60,628 bases of DNA from positions 1 through 60,628 of the forward strand of contig CAYTRT010000004.1 in assembly GCA_964440295.1 (NCBI GenBank). The letters run 5' to 3'. This stretch comes from CALIKS01 sp964440295. GTDB taxonomy: Archaea > Thermoproteota > Nitrososphaeria_A > Caldarchaeales > Calditenuaceae. Shown here in pieces: positions 25,316-33,585 of the stretch. The notes under the pieces were generated by a model. It saw only the letters and a program-made list of their open reading frames with translations, was not told the origin of the DNA and made no database searches. Within the stretch, counting starts at the first letter, position 1. Each line of letters begins with the position of its first letter. Made by a program: the position numbers and the translations under genes.

Positions 25316-25870
25316 TCAATAATTGTTTCTCAGCCGAGCAATAACCTCGTCCAGCCTTATCAAGTCTCTACGATTTACTTGCGGGAGGCAACTACTTTTG
25401 GGACTATACTTGAATAGCCTGTGGATTCGGGCGTCAGAGCTCGACCAGAACTCATAAACCTCGACCGGCCTCCAGCCGGGTATGGGATAGTCATGCGTGA
25501 TCACGACGGCGTCTTTTCTCAATGCTCCAAGGAGCGGCTTCACTGCTGCGAGAGACTTTCTAGTGAGGTAGGCCGTGACGACGTCGACGGGGCCAAGATC
25601 CACTCTTCTTAGGTCCTCGTTTATGATGATCACTCTGGCCGACGACTCTCTCACCTTCTGGCTCGCTATTCTTACTAGTTCTTTGTTTATCTCGACTCCG
25701 AGGCCGATGCAGCCAGTCTCTAGGGAGGCAGTTATAGGAATCCTCCCATCGCCGGAGCCCAAGTCTATGAGAACTTTATTCTCGGTCAGCTCGGCAAGCT
25801 CGATTATCTTCTCTACGACGTCGTTGGGAGTGGGTACAAAAGGGTCAAGCTTCTTTCCCCGACCCACCAT
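25316..25870 (-). CDS. aKMT-like SAM-dependent protein methyltransferase
   Basis: The 184-residue class I methyltransferase strongly resembles aKMT4, the broad-specificity protein lysine methyltransferase of Sulfolobus. Shared marks are PFVPTPNDVVEKIIELA ahead of the fold, SAM motif I LIDLGSGDGRI near 34-44, the acidic GLGVEINKELV near 55-65, TAYLTRKSLAAVKP, and THDYPIPGWRPVEVYEF. That enzyme mono-methylates lysines of many cytosolic proteins, including chromatin proteins; the same role here is inference. The C-terminal 25 residues are an extension. Confidence 0.75.
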   Translation of the reverse strand: MVGRGKKLDPFVPTPNDVVEKIIELAELTENKVLIDLGSGDGRIPITASLETGCIGLGVEINKELVRIASQKVRESSARVIIINEDLRRVDLGPVDVVTAYLTRKSLAAVKPLLGALRKDAVVITHDYPIPGWRPVEVYEFWSSSDARIHRLFKYSPKSSCLPQVNRRDLIRLDEVIARLRNNY

Positions 25871-25976
25871 CTAAGAACATTAAGACAATGCGGTAAATTT
25901 TAACATATTCCGAGCAATCACTGTGTATGGGGTGTTACAGATTTATTTCTGAGAGAGGACTAGTTATAAGGCATTC

Positions 25977-27809
25977 ATGAGTCAAGAAAAGCAAAAGATA
26001 GTGGTCGATACTAGCGTCATAATAAATGGCGCAGTATCGAGATTGATAAGCAGTGGCGAGCTATCCAACGCGGTCATAATTGTTCCAGTCGCGGCCCTCG
26101 ACGAGCTCCAAGCACAGGCCTCTAAGGGAAGAACCGAGGGAATGACGGGCCTCGCGGAACTAAAAAAGGTCAGAGAACTAGGGGCTGAGAAGGGAATTGA
26201 GCTTGAATTCGTCGGCGAGAGGCCCAGCCTGGAGGACATAAAGTTGGCTAGGGGTGGACGGATAGACGCGATTATTAGGGACGTTGCGAAGAAGGAGGGA
26301 GGCGTCCTATACACCTCCGACTACGTGCAATTCTTAGTGGCGGAGGCCGAGGGCGTACCAGTGAGGTACATCATGCCCGAGGTAGCCGTTAAAAAGTTAG
26401 GCTTCGAGTCCTTCTTCACCGAGGACACTATGAGCGTACACCTCAAGGTTGGTGTGCCTCCCCTGGCTAAGAAGGGAAGACCTGGAGAGATAAGGCTGGT
26501 CAAGCTCAGGGAGGAGCCCTTGACAAACGAGGAGATCCAAGAAGTCATATCAGACATAATGTGGGCAGTGAGGCACTTGAGCGAGGGCTCATTAGAGATT
26601 GTCAGGAACAACGCGGTAGTGGCCCAGATTGGGCAGTACAGGGCCGCAATCACTAAGCCACCCTTCAGCGACGACTACGAGGTGACGATCGTAAGGCCCA
26701 TCGTTAAGCTGCGGCTAGAGGACTACAATCTCAGCGAGAAATTGATGGATAGACTCTCAAGCAAGGCGGAGGGATTATTGATAGCAGGCCCCCCGGGGTC
26801 AGGCAAGAGCACCTTCGCGAGCAGCCTAGCAGAGTTTTATTCAAGGCTTGGGAAGATCGTCAAGACCTTCGAGTCCCCTAGAGATCTACAGGTAAGTAGC
26901 GAGATTACTCAGTACGGCCCACTGGAGGGAGACTTCGAGAAGACGGCGGAGATACTGCTGCTCGTGAGGCCCGACTACACCATCTTTGACGAGATGAGGA
27001 GGCCTAAGGACTTTCAGATCTATGCTGACATGCGCCTAGCAGGTGTGGGAATGGTCGGTGTCATTCATGCTAGCGACCCGATCGACGCTATTCAGAGATT
27101 TTTGGGAAAGACGGAGCTCGGCATGCTGCCCCACATAGTCGATACTGTGATCTTCATCAAGGATGGAAGGGTGCAGAATGTCTACGAGCTTAGGCTGACC
27201 GTGAGGGTTCCTACAGGCATGAAGGACGAAGACCTCTCAAGACCAATAGTCGAGGTGGTCGACTTCTCGAATGATAGGCTAATCTATGAAATTTACAAGT
27301 ATGGAGAAGAGACAGTGGTTGTGCCCGTCTCAGTGGGCGAGCTGACAGAGGAGCTACGGGAGGAAATCAAGAACAGAGTATTTAGAGCCATCTCTCGAAT
27401 CGTGAAGGACCCAATAGTCGAAGTCATCGCCAAGGACAGAGTGGTCGTGAGGATAAACAAAGAGGAAATACCGAAAATATTAGGGAGAAAAGGACAGACA
27501 ATTAGGAATCTTGAGAGAAGGTTGAATATAGGAATACTAGTTGAGCCAAAGGTCTCGACACTTGGAGAAGAAGTAAAGTTTAGCATCTATGAGAGCGGGA
27601 ACTCCATCGAGATAAAGGTGGACGAGTCTCTCCAGGGAAGGCAGGTCAACATCTACGTGAATGACCAATTCCTATCCTCAGCGATGGTGGGCAAGTCTGG
27701 CAAAATTCGAATAAACAAAAACTCTGAGATCGGACGCAACCTAGTAAGACAGCTCGTGACCGGTGGCTCGATCAAAGTTTTTTCTGAGACATCGTCAAAA
27801 AATTCATAG
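25977..27809 (+). CDS. PINA: PIN-domain ATPase with KH domain
   Basis: A 610-residue protein with three parts: an N-terminal PIN nuclease-like domain (IVVDTSVIINGAVSRL near 8-23, acidic residues near DAIIRD), a hexameric PilT/VirB11-like ATPase (Walker A GPPGSGKS near 270, DEMRRPKD, and ASDPIDAIQRFLG), and a C-terminal KH domain (ILGRKGQTIRNLERR near 500). The Sulfolobus islandicus homologue PINA is reported to promote Holliday-junction branch migration with Hjc/Hjm. A TATA-like ttataagg lies directly upstream. The 3' end is 1 nt from a convergent small gene. Confidence 0.92.
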   Translation: MSQEKQKIVVDTSVIINGAVSRLISSGELSNAVIIVPVAALDELQAQASKGRTEGMTGLAELKKVRELGAEKGIELEFVGERPSLEDIKLARGGRIDAIIRDVAKKEGGVLYTSDYVQFLVAEAEGVPVRYIMPEVAVKKLGFESFFTEDTMSVHLKVGVPPLAKKGRPGEIRLVKLREEPLTNEEIQEVISDIMWAVRHLSEGSLEIVRNNAVVAQIGQYRAAITKPPFSDDYEVTIVRPIVKLRLEDYNLSEKLMDRLSSKAEGLLIAGPPGSGKSTFASSLAEFYSRLGKIVKTFESPRDLQVSSEITQYGPLEGDFEKTAEILLLVRPDYTIFDEMRRPKDFQIYADMRLAGVGMVGVIHASDPIDAIQRFLGKTELGMLPHIVDTVIFIKDGRVQNVYELRLTVRVPTGMKDEDLSRPIVEVVDFSNDRLIYEIYKYGEETVVVPVSVGELTEELREEIKNRVFRAISRIVKDPIVEVIAKDRVVVRINKEEIPKILGRKGQTIRNLERRLNIGILVEPKVSTLGEEVKFSIYESGNSIEIKVDESLQGRQVNIYVNDQFLSSAMVGKSGKIRINKNSEIGRNLVRQLVTGGSIKVFSETSSKNS

Positions 27810-27810
27810 C

Positions 27811-28089
27811 TCAGGTTTCCTTCATCTTGAATTCTTTCCCCTCGCAGTGTACGACGCCCTTGACTCGCCTAATATGTGAGACGCAGTTATAGCAGATTAG
27901 AAATACGACCTCCTGTCTTGCCACGGGGCATTCTACGTATTCTTTCTTCATGGCCGTGATCATCTTTGTGCTTAGAGATTTCTTCAAGTCCTCAACTATC
28001 TTTGCGTCTACTCTGAATGGCTTATTGCTTTTCTTTACTTCTACGTAGTAGAGGGGTGTTCGGCTCAGCATTGACAATGCATACCTCAT
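27811..28089 (-). CDS. Conserved-looking small Cys-containing protein of unknown function
   Basis: A 92-residue soluble protein that I do not recognise. It opens MRYALSMLSRTPLYYVEVKK, with two possible beta strands, a basic helix, and then four cysteines as ECPV, ICYNC and VHCEGKEF, which could bind one zinc. ATG 28089 is better than TTG 28095. It is convergent with PINA, 1 nt apart, and divergent from the branched-chain amino acid operon. Its tight packing and even composition support a real gene. Confidence 0.65.
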   Translation of the reverse strand: MRYALSMLSRTPLYYVEVKKSNKPFRVDAKIVEDLKKSLSTKMITAMKKEYVECPVARQEVVFLICYNCVSHIRRVKGVVHCEGKEFKMKET

Positions 28090-28130
28090 CGACAAATTTT
28101 TATGTTTATTTTTATCGCGGCTCCAGACGA

Positions 28131-28142
28131 AAGATTTATATT
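28131..28142 (+). promoter_or_regulatory. TATA box of the branched-chain amino acid operon leader
   Basis: A gatttatatt element centred near 28137 predicts a transcript start near 28163. That lies 130 nt before the leuA/cimA ATG, at the base of a predicted helix. Confidence 0.5.
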
Positions 28143-28162
28143 CGGCACGTTTGTTCTAATCC

Positions 28163-28293
28163 TAAAGCGGTGGGGGAATTATTGCTTACCAGAAGGAAAA
28201 ATTAAACGCGAGGGTTGCGAGGCTGACTAACGAGCCCCCACTTTCCATTATTTCGCTTCTCCTTCTTCTTGTAGTACTTTAAAGGTGGGTTCT
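28163..28293 (+). other. Possible structured mRNA leader or small RNA before leuA/cimA
   Basis: Just after the predicted start, gtggggg (28170-28176) can pair perfectly with cccccac (28235-28241) across 58 nt. Inside lie two small hairpins, CGC/GCG near 28206-28220 and ggct/agcc at 28221-28236. The second competes with the closing helix, so two folds are possible. A pyrimidine-rich tract follows, ending in a good ribosome site (aaggtgg). Most genes here are leaderless or nearly so, which makes a 130-nt leader unusual. It lacks tRNA landmarks. Function unknown; fold by eye only. Confidence 0.35.
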
Positions 28294-29841
28294 ATGATTT
28301 GGCGTTCTTTTTTGTCTAGGGAATATATCTTGCCACAACGCGTACACATCTTCGATACTACTCTCCGTGATGGTGAACAGACGGCAGGCGTATCTCTCCG
28401 AATAGAGGACAAGCTAGCGATCGCTGAGGCGCTCTCCGACCTGGGCGTGGACGTCATTGAGGCTGGCTTTCCAGCCGTCTCTGCTGGTGAGTTATCTGCA
28501 ATAAAGATGATAAAAGAAATGGGACTGAGGTCGAAGATATGTGTATTGAGCAGGTGTGAGGAACGCGACATCGATCTGGCCGCTGAGACAAACGCTGATT
28601 GGATCCACATATTCATAGCTACCTCAGAACTCCACATGCAGTACAAGCTGAGGCTATCTCCTGACCAGGTCTTGGACAAGGCGGTGAAGATGACTGAGTA
28701 CGCGAAGTCTTATGGAATGACCGTCCACTTCTCGGCGGAGGACGCCACTAGGACTGAGCCTGAGTTCCTCATGAGGGTCTATAAGTCGGTCAAGGAGACC
28801 GGAGCCGACAGCATAGACATACCCGACACGGTCGGAATAGCGATACCACCCGTGATGCGGGAGCTGACCAAGATGACGAGGGAAGCGACAGGCTTGCCCG
28901 TCGCTGTCCACTGCCACGACGACCTCGGGTTAGCTACTGCCAACACGCTGGCAGGCGTCGAGGGAGGCGCCGAGATAGTGCATGTCACGGTGAATGGAAT
29001 AGGCGAGAGGGCTGGAAACGCGAGCCTAGAAGAGGTTGCTGCATCGCTTAGATTCTTGTATGGTGTTGAGACTCGGATTGAGCTATCTAAGATTTCCAAG
29101 GTCTCGAGGCTGGTGGAGCTGAAGACGGGCCTAACAATTCCTAAGAACAAGGCTATCGTTGGTAGAAACGCATTCTCCCATGAGAGTGGAATACACGTCC
29201 ACGGCGTAGTGAGCAATCCAATAACATACGAGCCCATTCTGCCCGAGGAGGTTGGACAGAGTAGAAGAATAGTCATCGGTAAACACTCGGGTACGCATGC
29301 CATTCAGAAGGTTTTGAAGGAGCACGGCTACACTCTCGACCACCTTCAAGTTAAACAGATACTAGAGAGGGTTAAGGAGCTGGGAGACAGGGGTGAAAAA
29401 GTTTCAGAATACATTCTCCTCTCAATCGTAAACGAGGTGTTGAAGGGGAGCTTAAAGCCTGCTGCATACGTTGAGGAATTCAATCTCTGGAGCAATGAGG
29501 AGAAGAATAGGTGTGAAGTAAAAATGAATCTGCTTGGAGAAACAGTCAGAAGCGTGGGAGAGTCGGTATCTATTGTTCGGGCCTCGATAGATGCCGGTGT
29601 TTCAGCCCTGAAAAAGATCACCAGCGACGTCGAGATCGTCGATTACTATGTCTACTTCCCGCCAGACGATGTGAGGCATCCGGTCGAGGTTGAGGTGACT
29701 TTGAGGATCGATGGGCACGACTTCACGGGCAGGGGGCTTGGGCGCAGCATCGTATCTAGCACGCTTAACGCGGTGGCGGGCGCAGCCAGCCAGTACCTCA
29801 CCCTCTTCAGGAAACAGGGATTGGTGAGTGAGAATACATGA
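28294..29841 (+). CDS. 2-Isopropylmalate/(R)-citramalate synthase family enzyme
   Basis: A 515-residue acyltransferase of the LeuA/CimA/AksA family. The catalytic barrel has FDTTLRDGEQTAGVSL near 22-37, HIFIATSELHMQYKLRLS near 110, AVHCHDDLGLATANTLAGVE near 205 and the HSGIHVHGV zinc/lid segment. The C-terminal regulatory domain (about 390-510) ends GRSIVSSTLNAVAGA. It condenses acetyl-CoA with 2-oxoisovalerate (leucine) or pyruvate (isoleucine). The MQYKL segment resembles archaeal CimA/AksA more than bacterial LeuA, so the substrate is open. ATG 28294 has a ggtgg site and overlaps ilvB at its end (ATGA). Confidence 0.85.
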   Translation: MIWRSFLSREYILPQRVHIFDTTLRDGEQTAGVSLRIEDKLAIAEALSDLGVDVIEAGFPAVSAGELSAIKMIKEMGLRSKICVLSRCEERDIDLAAETNADWIHIFIATSELHMQYKLRLSPDQVLDKAVKMTEYAKSYGMTVHFSAEDATRTEPEFLMRVYKSVKETGADSIDIPDTVGIAIPPVMRELTKMTREATGLPVAVHCHDDLGLATANTLAGVEGGAEIVHVTVNGIGERAGNASLEEVAASLRFLYGVETRIELSKISKVSRLVELKTGLTIPKNKAIVGRNAFSHESGIHVHGVVSNPITYEPILPEEVGQSRRIVIGKHSGTHAIQKVLKEHGYTLDHLQVKQILERVKELGDRGEKVSEYILLSIVNEVLKGSLKPAAYVEEFNLWSNEEKNRCEVKMNLLGETVRSVGESVSIVRASIDAGVSALKKITSDVEIVDYYVYFPPDDVRHPVEVEVTLRIDGHDFTGRGLGRSIVSSTLNAVAGAASQYLTLFRKQGLVSENT

Positions 29842-31571
29842 AAGCCGTAAACCAATTAGTTAATAAAATGGAGGAGCTCGGAGTCGACGTAATTTTCGGC
29901 ATACCTGGAGGATCTACCCTACCTCTATACGACGCTCTCTACGACTCAAACATTCGCAGCATATTGATGAGGCATGAGCAGCAAGCAGCGCATGCGGCTG
30001 ATGGATACGCCAGGGTTAGGAAGAAGCCTGGAATCGTGACGGCCACGTCTGGCCCAGGAGCGACCAACCTAATCACGGGCATAGTAAACGCGGCGATGGA
30101 CAGTGTCCCAATAGTTGCTCTGACCGGCCAGGTTACTCGTCCCTTCCTAGGCACCGACGCGTTTCAGGAGGCAGACATTGTGGGACTAGTGCTCCCACAC
30201 ACCAAGTACGCCACCACCGTGTTGGATCCCAAGAGGCTGGCAAAGGAATTCGTGAATGCGTATTACTGCGCCTCAACGGGTAGGCCTGGACCTACGCTGC
30301 TAGATATTCCGAGGGACGTCATGCAGGAGGACATAGGCAACGAGTTCAATGACCAAATCTCGCCTGACCCCGAGTTCTGCAGAAAGCCAGGAATGCCTCC
30401 TGAGAGCGAGTTTGAGAAGGCGGCATCCCTAATATCCTCGGCCAATAAAGTCGCGATTCTCGTAGGCGGAGGAGTGCACTTCAGCGGCGCAACCCAAGAG
30501 GTGCTGAGGTTGGCCGAGTTGATAGGCGCGCCGATCGTGACGACCCTGCCTGGAAAGACGTGCATTCCGCAGGACCATCCACTGGCTATGGGTGTGGTTG
30601 GCATGCATGGAAGACTCGAGGCGGACATGGCCATCATCAACGCCGACCTAGTGATATGCATTGGGACAAGAATCTCGGACAGAGCCGTCGGACCGCACAA
30701 CGAGTTCCAGAGGAACCGAAAGATAATCCACATAGACATAGACGCGAGCGAGCTTGGAAAGAATGTCACGCCAAGCGTCAGGCTAAACGGCGACGCGAAG
30801 CAGGTCCTGGCCAAGCTAATAGACAGGCTCAGCACTTATAGCCAGCCAAACAACGACCCCAGTTGGGTCGAGAAACTCCGAGAATTGAGGAGGGCGTACG
30901 AGGAGTATTTGCTGAGCCAGTCTGATGAGTCTAGAGTCAATTCGTGGAGGCTGGTTAAACTAATCAGGGAGGAGATACCACGCTCCGCCATCGTCACTAC
31001 AGGCGTCGGGCAACATCAGATGTGGGCACAGCTATTCTTCGAGGTGCTGGAGCCGGGCACATACATCACTAGTGCCGGGCTTGGAACCATGGGGTTCGGG
31101 TTGCCGGCGGCCTTCGGCGCAAAGGTAGCAGCTCCCGACAGGATAGTCGTGAACATTGACGGTGATGGAAGCTTCCAGATGACGTGTCAGACCCTCAGCA
31201 ACATCGCAGAGTACAACTACCCCGTGATAACCGTCATATTCGACAACCGCAGCCTAGGCATGGTCAGGCAGTGGCAGGACCTCTTCTACATGAAGAGGTT
31301 CAAGGACGTCGACCTCACCGAGCTGACAAACTTCGTAAAGCTGGCCGAGGCGTTTGGCGTTGAGGGCGTCCTTGCGCAGAGCTACGAGGAGGTTAGAAAA
31401 GCGCTGAGGAGGGCCGTCAGGAACGACGAGGCAATAGTCATCGACGTGCCGATAGACAAGAACGAGAAGGTCTTCCCGATGGTTCCTCCTGGAAAATGGC
31501 TTGCCGAGTATATCTCCCCACCTGGGTTCGAGGCCCATGGCAAGATATCAACTTCAATTATTACTAAGTAG
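29838..31571 (+). CDS. ilvB: Acetolactate synthase catalytic (large) subunit
   Basis: A thiamine-diphosphate enzyme making 2-acetolactate or 2-aceto-2-hydroxybutyrate, the first common step of Val/Leu/Ile synthesis. At 577 residues it is normal length. The catalytic Glu is in MRHEQQAAHAADGYARV near 47. The middle FAD-type domain has VGGGVHFSGA. The cofactor-binding motif is NIDGDGSFQMTCQTLSN near 438, and FDNRSLGMVRQWQDLFY follows. It overlaps the preceding gene by 4 nt and the next one by 35 nt, so the genes form a coupled operon. Confidence 0.95.
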   Translation: MKAVNQLVNKMEELGVDVIFGIPGGSTLPLYDALYDSNIRSILMRHEQQAAHAADGYARVRKKPGIVTATSGPGATNLITGIVNAAMDSVPIVALTGQVTRPFLGTDAFQEADIVGLVLPHTKYATTVLDPKRLAKEFVNAYYCASTGRPGPTLLDIPRDVMQEDIGNEFNDQISPDPEFCRKPGMPPESEFEKAASLISSANKVAILVGGGVHFSGATQEVLRLAELIGAPIVTTLPGKTCIPQDHPLAMGVVGMHGRLEADMAIINADLVICIGTRISDRAVGPHNEFQRNRKIIHIDIDASELGKNVTPSVRLNGDAKQVLAKLIDRLSTYSQPNNDPSWVEKLRELRRAYEEYLLSQSDESRVNSWRLVKLIREEIPRSAIVTTGVGQHQMWAQLFFEVLEPGTYITSAGLGTMGFGLPAAFGAKVAAPDRIVVNIDGDGSFQMTCQTLSNIAEYNYPVITVIFDNRSLGMVRQWQDLFYMKRFKDVDLTELTNFVKLAEAFGVEGVLAQSYEEVRKALRRAVRNDEAIVIDVPIDKNEKVFPMVPPGKWLAEYISPPGFEAHGKISTSIITK

Positions 31572-31782
31572 TCAGCCAGAGGCCCTCGCGAAGCTATTCC
31601 TACTGATTAGGCAGGGCCGTCTCAGCCTGTTGGAGGCCAACGTGAAGCAGGAGGAGTCCGGAGTGTTTAGGGCCGAGCTGCTGATAGACGGCAGAGTAGA
31701 GAAGATCAACTGGCTGATCAATAAACTCATGTTCTACCCCTACTTCAAGAAGATCGAGCCCACTCCCCTCGAAGTGAGCTAG
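31537..31782 (+). CDS. Single-ACT-domain protein 1, acetolactate synthase regulatory candidate
   Basis: An 81-residue protein consisting of one ACT-like beta-alpha-beta unit (YQLQLLLSSQPEALAKLFLL, then RQGRLSLLEANVKQ). It resembles the short regulatory subunit IlvM more than the usual 160-residue IlvH/N. ATG 31537 lies inside the end of ilvB. Position directly after the catalytic gene suggests it is the regulatory subunit, perhaps with its neighbour supplying the second domain. Confidence 0.7.
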   Translation: MARYQLQLLLSSQPEALAKLFLLIRQGRLSLLEANVKQEESGVFRAELLIDGRVEKINWLINKLMFYPYFKKIEPTPLEVS

Positions 31783-31783
31783 G

Positions 31784-32077
31784 ATGAGCGTGGAGCAAAG
31801 GAAATTCATCATCAAGTTAGTCTTCAGAAATATTCGTGACGCCCTCCAAGCAATCGCTCAGCTACTCACCGGTCTTGAGGGCGGCGAGGTAAGGAGTTTA
31901 TATTTAAGCCCGAGGCGGAGTAATGACGTGAGAGAAATGATAATCGAGTATGAGGGTGAGACCGATGTCGTTGACTCGCTGATTAAGAAGGCCACTGAGA
32001 GTGAGGGATGCATAAAGGCAGTGGTGTCGGAGTTTCCAGCAGAGCTAGTACACGCCGGTGAAGGGGTGTATGAGTGA
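31784..32077 (+). CDS. Single-ACT-like protein 2, acetolactate synthase regulatory candidate
   Basis: A 97-residue protein with a second ACT-like pattern (FIIKLVFRNIRDALQAIAQL, then a strand with EMIIEYEGETDVVDSLIKKA). It follows protein 1 by 1 nt and its stop overlaps the ilvC ATG by one base. Together the pair would equal one normal small subunit in length. Whether they form a heteromer or bind different amino acids cannot be read from the sequence. Confidence 0.65.
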   Translation: MSVEQRKFIIKLVFRNIRDALQAIAQLLTGLEGGEVRSLYLSPRRSNDVREMIIEYEGETDVVDSLIKKATESEGCIKAVVSEFPAELVHAGEGVYE

Positions 32078-33057
32078 TGGCTAAGGTCTACTACGACAAG
32101 GACGCGTCAATCGACCCGCTGCTCGGCAAGAAAATAGCAGTCATTGGCTATGGGAGTCAGGGTAGGGCCCAGGCGCTAAACATGAGAGACTCGGGGTTAG
32201 ACGTGGTAGTGGGGCTGAGGAGAGGTGGAAGAAGTTGGGAAGAAGCAGTCAGGGATGGGTTTACGCCGATGCCGATAAGGCAGGCCGCAGAGGCCGGCGA
32301 TGTGATAATGATGCTGATTCCAGACGTGCCGATGCCCTCTGTATATCAAAGTGAAGTAGCGCCTACCTTGACTGACGGGAAGACGCTCGTGTTTGCGCAT
32401 GGATACAACGTGCATTTCAAGAGGATTGTACCGCCGAGTTATGTGGACGTGATAATGGTTGCTCCGAAGTCTCCTGGAGCGTTGTTGAGACAGAAATTCA
32501 CGGAGGGGAGGGGAGTTCCAGCGCTTATAGCTGTCTATAATGACCGGACAGGTACGGCGAGGCAGAAAGCATTGGCGATTGCGAAGGCGATCGGCTCGAC
32601 TAGGGCCGGCGTAATCGAGACTACATTCCAAGAAGAGACAGAGACTGACCTCTTGGGCGAGCAGGCAGTCCTGGTGGGTGGAGTGATGGAACTAATCAAG
32701 AAGGGATTCGAGGTACTGATAGAGAATGGCTACCAGCCCGAACTAGCCTACTACGAGGTATGCAACGAGCTAAAACTAATCGTGGACCTGATATACGCTG
32801 GAGGACTACTCAACATGCTCAGAGGAGTCTCAGACACGGCGAAGTTCGGAGGACTACTAGTAGGACCAAAAATAGTGGACGAACACGTGAAGAAAAACAT
32901 GGTCGAGGCTCTTGAAAGGATAAAGAGCGGCGAGTTTGAGAAGCAGTGGACTGGAAACCCAAACGCCTACAAAGACCTTGAAAATATGATGAATGAGATA
33001 GAGAAGCATCCACTCGAGATGGTTGGGAAGGAACTCAGAAAACTGGCGTTAATCTAA
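32077..33057 (+). CDS. ilvC: Ketol-acid reductoisomerase, class I
   Basis: The enzyme isomerises and reduces acetolactate to 2,3-dihydroxyisovalerate. It has 326 residues. The cofactor loop is IAVIGYGSQGRAQALNMRDS near 19-38, with GLRRGGRSW as the specificity loop. FAHGYNVHF near 105 and VMVAPKSPGALLR are catalytic segments. The knotted C-terminal domain shows DLLGEQAVLVGG near 190 and AYYEVCNELKLIVDLIY near 225 with the metal Glu and Asp. NADH or NADPH preference is not decided. It closes the operon; the end overlaps convergent rps27e by 9 nt. Confidence 0.96.
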   Translation: MAKVYYDKDASIDPLLGKKIAVIGYGSQGRAQALNMRDSGLDVVVGLRRGGRSWEEAVRDGFTPMPIRQAAEAGDVIMMLIPDVPMPSVYQSEVAPTLTDGKTLVFAHGYNVHFKRIVPPSYVDVIMVAPKSPGALLRQKFTEGRGVPALIAVYNDRTGTARQKALAIAKAIGSTRAGVIETTFQEETETDLLGEQAVLVGGVMELIKKGFEVLIENGYQPELAYYEVCNELKLIVDLIYAGGLLNMLRGVSDTAKFGGLLVGPKIVDEHVKKNMVEALERIKSGEFEKQWTGNPNAYKDLENMMNEIEKHPLEMVGKELRKLALI

Positions 33058-33252
33058 CACTTTTTCAACTTTTCCGTATATTTTTGCCTTTCCGCCTTTT
33101 GGCTCAGCTAATTTCTCCTTGCAGACCATGCATGTTACGACCGTCTTAGCGGTGTCTGGAACTATCTGCTTATTGCCGCAGTAATTACACATTACCAACA
33201 GAAACCTAGAGGTCGGTCGTGGAATTAGGGAGGAAACGTTAATCCTGGGCAT
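33049..33252 (-). CDS. rps27e: 30S ribosomal protein eS27
   Basis: A 67-residue zinc-ribbon protein of the small subunit. It has CNYCGNKQIV and CMVCKEKLAEPKGGKA, followed by the basic KIYGKVEKVL end typical of archaeal S27e. ATG 33252 has gaggtg 5 nt upstream and is preferred to GTG 33261, which overlaps the rpl44e stop. It is the second gene of an rpl44e-rps27e pair, the arrangement common in archaea. Confidence 0.93.
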   Translation of the reverse strand: MPRINVSSLIPRPTSRFLLVMCNYCGNKQIVPDTAKTVVTCMVCKEKLAEPKGGKAKIYGKVEKVLD

Positions 33253-33257
33253 CAACG

Positions 33258-33536
33258 TCACCTCGTGATTTCAAGCTTTCTCAATCGTACTCCTTCCCTC
33301 ATCGATTTCCGTCCGCACTTTTTACAGGTGAGGACCAGTGTCTTCTTGTCTGTTGTCTTTGCTTTGTTTCGCTGTATAGGATACTTTTGACCACCGTAGC
33401 CGTGCAGCTCCCTCTCGTGTCTCCGAGCGCCGATAGCCAAGCCCCGCTCCTTTCCCTTTCTGTACAGCGATACAGAGTGCTCAGTATGTGCGTTGCATTT
33501 TGGGCAGTATGTAGTGATCGAGTCCGGTATCTTCAT
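33258..33536 (-). CDS. rpl44e: 50S ribosomal protein eL42 (L44e)
   Basis: A 92-residue E-site protein of the large subunit. It starts MKIPDSITTYCPKCNAHTEH; the GYGGQKYPIQRNKAKTTDK segment reaches the tRNA CCA end, and CKKCGRK near 75 completes the zinc site. It precedes rps27e with a 4- to 6-nt overlap or gap depending on the start chosen. Confidence 0.95.
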   Translation of the reverse strand: MKIPDSITTYCPKCNAHTEHSVSLYRKGKERGLAIGARRHERELHGYGGQKYPIQRNKAKTTDKKTLVLTCKKCGRKSMREGVRLRKLEITR

Positions 33537-33585
33537 CTTCCTGGCTGATTATTTATTTGCTAAAATATAAATGGTTAGGGAGCTA

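Noticed and set aside
28170..28241. A tRNA in the leader of the amino acid operon
   Set aside because: The 7-bp closing helix and 72-nt size fit, but there is no T-arm TTC motif, no D-arm or normal anticodon stem on either strand.
28248..28679. Minus-strand ORF overlapping the start of the LeuA/CimA-type gene
   Set aside because: Antisense shadow of a clear catalytic domain; residue composition is not protein-like.
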